Below are positions 60,983-64,000 of a stretch of 64,000 nt of DNA, in pieces; the stretch's first letter is position 1; the number at the start of each line of letters is the position of its first letter. A program made the translations under genes and the position numbers. The notes beneath the pieces are model-generated. The model was not told where the DNA came from, did no database searches, and saw only the letters and a program-made list of their open reading frames with translations. Location of the stretch: the NCBI RefSeq assembly GCF_026242195.1, contig NZ_RKLV01000003.1, forward strand, positions 62,001-126,000, written 5' to 3'. Source of the DNA: Halorutilus salinus. GTDB taxonomy: Archaea; Halobacteriota; Halobacteria; Halobacteriales; Halorutilaceae.

Positions 60983-62421
60983 AATTCACGTACCTTCTCC
61001 GCAGTCTCCCGAAACAGACCGTCTAAGATTTCGGGCGTCGTCGGATGGTACGCGCGGTGTGGCAGGTCGCGGACATCCAGACCGAGTTCGACGACGACCT
61101 GCATCGTCTTCGCCATGGCGTCTGCGTGGTAATGTAGAGCCTGCCATCCGAGGACGGTACCGTCGTTCGCGTCGACGACGAGCTTTGCGCGTCCGTGCGG
61201 CACGTCCTTGGTCTTAAACACGCCGTCGCTCGCGGCGTCGCGCTCGGCGACGACGTAGTCGACGCCGCTCTCGCGTGCCTCTTCCTCCGTCATACCCAGA
61301 CGCGCGAACGGGTAGACGCCCGCGCCCGTGAACGTCACGCGGTGTTTGGTGAAGCCGTACCTGCGCGGTTCGCGTCCCTCCTTCTCGGCGATGATGTTCT
61401 CCGCGGTGTGGTAGCCTTCTTCCTTTGCTACGTGAAGTATAGGCTCGCGTCCGTTTAGGTCGCCGACGGCGTAGACGCGCGGGTTGTCACGCGCGCGGAG
61501 CGTACCGTCTACCCAGTCGCCCGTGGGTTCGACGCCGGCGTTTTCGAGACCAAGACCTTCGACGTTCGGCTTTCTGCCTGTAAAGAGGTAAAGATCGTCC
61601 GCCTCTATGACGTGCTCCTCGCCTTGGTAGAACTCGTCCGAACCGATTCCGCTCTCGCTTTCGTCGCCGACCTCGACGTGCAGACGCACGCCTCCGTCTT
61701 CAGTCGGTTCGAGGCTTTGCTCGTACGTGTGTGTCAGAACCTCGACGCCGAACTCGTCGCGGTAGAGTTCCAGAAGCTCGCGCCCGAATCCGTCGTCGGC
61801 GTAGTCGAGGGGCGCGGCGTCGTGCTCTATCACGGTCAGGTCGACGCCTGCTTCTGCGAGGTACGGCACCATCTCCATCCCCGTCGTTCCGAACCCCATG
61901 ACGACACCCGTGTCGCCGAACGAACGTGCGTCGAGAACGTCGTCGCTCGTCATGTAACCGACATCCTCGATCCCCGGAAGATCGGGGACGTTTACGGACG
62001 AACCCGTTGCGACGACCACCCGATCGACATCGTACTCGTCTCCGCCCGCCTCCACCGTCGTGTCGTCCACCACCCGCGCCGTCTCGCGGACGAACTCGAC
62101 GTCGTCGCGCTCAGCCATGGTATGAACCGCGTCGCGTCTATGCTCGGCGAAGCCCAGAACGTGGTCGTCCTTCCGGTCGACAACCTCGTCGAGGTCGAGT
62201 TCGTGCGCCTTACCTGTCAGCCTCTCGTCCGCGCGCGCCTGATAACGGTGCGCCGCCCCCGAAAGAACCTCCTTAGACGGCATGCATCCGCGTAGTATAC
62301 AGAGACCGCCGCCGGGTTCGCCGTCGTCGAAAAGGACGAGACTGATACCGTCGGCGTCGACCAGCCCCTCGGCGACCGCTACACCCGCGCTTCCGTACGC
62401 TCCTATGACAGCTACCTTCAT
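60979..62421 (-). CDS. Dihydrolipoamide dehydrogenase/mercuric-reductase-family flavoprotein
   Basis: 480 residues from MKVAVIGAYGSAGVAVAEGLVD. Two-dinucleotide-fold FAD enzyme with redox pair in GGGLCILRGCMPSKE (C-x4-C, with ILRG where Lpd usually has LNVG). It has VVVATGSS, GVVMGFGTTGMEMVPYLAEAGVDLTVIE (NAD domain), RVYAVGDLNGREPILHVAKEEG, and the dimer-interface ALHYHADAMAKTMQVVVELGLDVRDLPHRAYHPTTPEIL with the H-x-H-P-T-x-x-E catalytic end. No mercury or 2-oxoacid genes are beside it. The frame extending to 62610 overlaps dph2 and is not homologous. Substrate unclear. Confidence 0.88.
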   Translation of the reverse strand: MKVAVIGAYGSAGVAVAEGLVDADGISLVLFDDGEPGGGLCILRGCMPSKEVLSGAAHRYQARADERLTGKAHELDLDEVVDRKDDHVLGFAEHRRDAVHTMAERDDVEFVRETARVVDDTTVEAGGDEYDVDRVVVATGSSVNVPDLPGIEDVGYMTSDDVLDARSFGDTGVVMGFGTTGMEMVPYLAEAGVDLTVIEHDAAPLDYADDGFGRELLELYRDEFGVEVLTHTYEQSLEPTEDGGVRLHVEVGDESESGIGSDEFYQGEEHVIEADDLYLFTGRKPNVEGLGLENAGVEPTGDWVDGTLRARDNPRVYAVGDLNGREPILHVAKEEGYHTAENIIAEKEGREPRRYGFTKHRVTFTGAGVYPFARLGMTEEEARESGVDYVVAERDAASDGVFKTKDVPHGRAKLVVDANDGTVLGWQALHYHADAMAKTMQVVVELGLDVRDLPHRAYHPTTPEILDGLFRETAEKVREF

Positions 62422-62533
62422 AGTTGCTAAAAGGTGCGCGCGCCCTATTAGGCTTCGCGTCTTTGCGAGGACAACGCACGCCCGCAGTCCTACTTCTAAA
62501 CCGTTATACGCGTAGAACACCTCGCACCGTACG

Positions 62534-63523
62534 ATGGAGCTACACGAGTCGGCTTTCGGCTTCGAGATAGACCGTATCGTCGACGAGATCGAAGATCGTG
62601 GATGCGACAAGGTGGGTCTACAGTTCCCTCAGGGTCTCAAACGCAGAGCGACGACGGTCGTCGACACACTCGAAGACCGAACCGACGCGCGTTTCTACGT
62701 CTCTGGCGACCCGTGTTACGGAGCGTGCGACCTCGATGAATGGCTTATGCGTAACACGGAGATCCTCGTCCATTTCGGACATTCGCCTATCGAGGACTCG
62801 AAGGACGTGCTCTACGTCAAGTCGCGTTCGGACGCGCCTATCGAGGGTATAACGCGTGAGGCGACCGAGGAACTCGACGCCTCTGAACCCGTCTGTCTCG
62901 TCACGACCGCACAACACTCACACGTCTTCGAAGAGGCGCGCGAACTCCTCGTCGACGAGGGCTTCGAGGTCGTATCGTCGGGCGGAGGAAACAGGCTCGA
63001 AAACGAGGGACAGGTTCTCGGCTGTAACTACACGTCGGTCGTACCCGAAGCGCCGCAGGTACTGTACCTCGGAGGCGGCGACTTCCACCCCGTCGGACTC
63101 GCGATGGATCACCCCGACAAGCTTCTCGTCGTCGCCGACCCCGTCAACGACAAGGTACACGAGGTTGACGGAGAGAAGTTCATACGACAGAGGTACGCCG
63201 AGATCTCACGCGCACGCGATGTCGATCCCGACCGCTGGGGCGTCCTTCTGTCGACCAAGATAGGACAGCGCCGCGAGGAGATAGCCCAGTACATACTCGA
63301 CAACTACGACGACACCTACCTCATAACGATGGACGAGGTGACACAGGATCGCCTTCTACATTTCGACGCCGATGCGTACGTCAACACGGCGTGTCCGCGT
63401 ATCACCACCGACGACGGACCCCGTTACAACGACCCGGTTCTGACGCGCACCGAGTTTGAGATCGCCGTCGGGGAACGCGACTGGGACGAACTCTCCTTCG
63501 ATACCTTCCACGGCGCGTGGTGA
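62534..63523 (+). CDS. dph2: Diphthamide synthesis enzyme Dph2
   Basis: Radical SAM-like enzyme that transfers 3-amino-3-carboxypropyl to the elongation-factor-2 histidine. The 329-residue product has KVGLQFPQGLKRRATTVVDTLEDR, then GDPCYGACDLDE (first cluster Cys), VLGCNYTSV (second Cys) and NTACPRITTDD (third Cys); the three cysteines of the unusual 4Fe-4S site are thus visible. The TATA-like gttatac lies ~30 bases upstream. Divergent from the flavoprotein gene. Confidence 0.95.
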   Translation: MELHESAFGFEIDRIVDEIEDRGCDKVGLQFPQGLKRRATTVVDTLEDRTDARFYVSGDPCYGACDLDEWLMRNTEILVHFGHSPIEDSKDVLYVKSRSDAPIEGITREATEELDASEPVCLVTTAQHSHVFEEARELLVDEGFEVVSSGGGNRLENEGQVLGCNYTSVVPEAPQVLYLGGGDFHPVGLAMDHPDKLLVVADPVNDKVHEVDGEKFIRQRYAEISRARDVDPDRWGVLLSTKIGQRREEIAQYILDNYDDTYLITMDEVTQDRLLHFDADAYVNTACPRITTDDGPRYNDPVLTRTEFEIAVGERDWDELSFDTFHGAW

Positions 63524-63566
63524 CGGCGCGTCACGACGACCCCGCACCGCGAAGTAAGAAGAAGCC

Positions 63567-63758
63567 TCAGCCCGCCGCCCTGTACTCGCCGTGTTTTACG
63601 CCTATCGCAACCATCACAGCGCCGAATATAGCCATCGAAGGCGCGACCATCATCAGAACGATGTCTGTCGGCATCACCTGCATACCGACGAGCGCCCCTA
63701 CACCGGCGGCTATCAGAACCACGAACAGTCCCGCTGTTATCTTTTCGTCGAACTCCAT
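63567..63758 (-). CDS. Small two-TM membrane protein, DUF7333-like
   Basis: 63 residues: MEFDEKITAGLFVVLIAAGVGALVGMQVMPTDIVLMMVAPSMAIFGAVMVAIGVKHGEYR. Two hydrophobic helices with a short loop and a conserved-looking GVKHGEYR end, as I recall for the haloarchaeal DUF7333 family. Function unknown. Confidence 0.75.
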   Translation of the reverse strand: MEFDEKITAGLFVVLIAAGVGALVGMQVMPTDIVLMMVAPSMAIFGAVMVAIGVKHGEYRAAG

Positions 63759-63795
63759 ACGTCCAAAACGCCCCGCGCCGGCTTAACTTTGGCGT

Positions 63796-64000
63796 CTACT
63801 TGACGCGCTCCTGTAACACGGTGGGATGCGACGCATCGACGCCCTCGACGCTGTCGACCTCGTCGGCGAGCGTCTCACGTAGTGACGAGTTGTCGTTTGT
63901 AACGACCTCGGCGAGCAGGTCGTGGTCGCCGCTACTGATGTAGAGCTTACGTACAGGCTCTATACGCTTCAAAGACTCGACGACACCCAGGAAACGGTCG
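63796..64000 (-). CDS. Lrp/AsnC-like regulator, C-terminal part (runs off the right edge)
   Basis: The stop codon is at 63796-63798 on the minus strand. The 67 visible residues are DRFLGVVESLKRIEPVRKLYISSGDHDLLAEVVTNDNSSLRETLADEVDSVEGVDASHPTVLQERVK. The segment V-R-K-L-Y-x-x-S-G-D-H-D-L-L-A-E-V-V followed by L-R-E-x-L and V-x-G-V is the RAM ligand-binding domain of AsnC-type regulators. The HTH, if present, lies outside the window; a RAM-only protein is also possible. Confidence 0.75.
   Translation of the reverse strand, partial: DRFLGVVESLKRIEPVRKLYISSGDHDLLAEVVTNDNSSLRETLADEVDSVEGVDASHPTVLQERVK

Noticed and set aside
62422-62610. N-terminal extension of the flavoprotein
   Set aside because: It overlaps the dph2 promoter and start; the FAD motif begins at MKVAVIG (62421).

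Overview
This 64 kb window is chromosomal DNA of a salt-adapted euryarchaeon, most likely class Halobacteria or a close relative. The support is archaeal information-processing genes (TFB, RPA, PriL, PCNA, Spt5, SecE, TruD, Pth2, DtdA, Dph2), strongly acidic predicted proteins, and many small proteins that I recall only from haloarchaea. Isoleucine is very often encoded by ATA and arginine by CGT/CGC, which is not the codon use of textbook haloarchaea. A deeply branching lineage is therefore possible, but that is inference.

Layout. 1-9.6 kb is a tight + strand run: the 3' part of topA carrying the end of an intein, pth2, an Hsp20 fusion, truD, ribH, a prepilin peptidase, hisI, an SDR, an unknown gene, proS and hemB. 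9.6-21.3 kb is mixed housekeeping: an isolated HNH endonuclease, an M20 peptidase, a nucleoside phosphorylase, an APC transporter fused to Usp domains with an adjacent Lrp-type regulator, purK-purE, peroxiredoxin, a geranylgeranyl-reductase-type enzyme and a thiolase. A 152 bp IS6-type MITE with 8 bp target duplications follows at 21.3 kb.

21.7-32.1 kb is the most unusual region. A large secreted GLUG/CARDB/dockerin-like protein is followed by six tandem paralogues of a one-TM exported family (RR motif, glycine-rich TM, two conserved cysteines; resembles DUF6230) and one multi-TM protein resembling DUF6114. Two of the paralogues have 20-nt hairpins at their predicted mRNA 5' ends. These hairpins show compensatory base changes while sequestering the same GAGGTGA Shine-Dalgarno. 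I regard this as the best candidate for an undescribed envelope system.

32.1-44.7 kb returns to core functions: hemD-hemC, rpa and its partner, priL-pcn, a riboflavin-pathway reductase, a TctA-like permease, spt5-secE, ftsZ, dtdA and a DUF7126-like gene. A polypyrimidine degenerate repeat tract lies between pcn and the reductase gene. 44.7-48.15 kb is an accessory island, placed between the DUF7126-like gene and guaAb-pyrG. It contains C-terminal scraps of an Eco57I/PglX-like methylase in three places, two copies of a ~115 nt tail repeat, a Panacea-like/RelE-like toxin-antitoxin candidate, an orphan antitoxin-like gene and an IS200/IS605 remnant. 48.15-64 kb is core again: guaAb, pyrG, a regulator-KaiC-DUF2209-hflX cluster, mevalonate decarboxylase, a class V aminotransferase, RNase HI, TFB, a Tat lipoprotein gene with an in-frame stop, a PurN-like formyltransferase, an Lpd/MerA-like flavoprotein, Dph2 and the tail of an Lrp-like gene.

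No rRNA, tRNA or CRISPR array was recognised. All family assignments come from reading motifs and from recall; no database search was possible.
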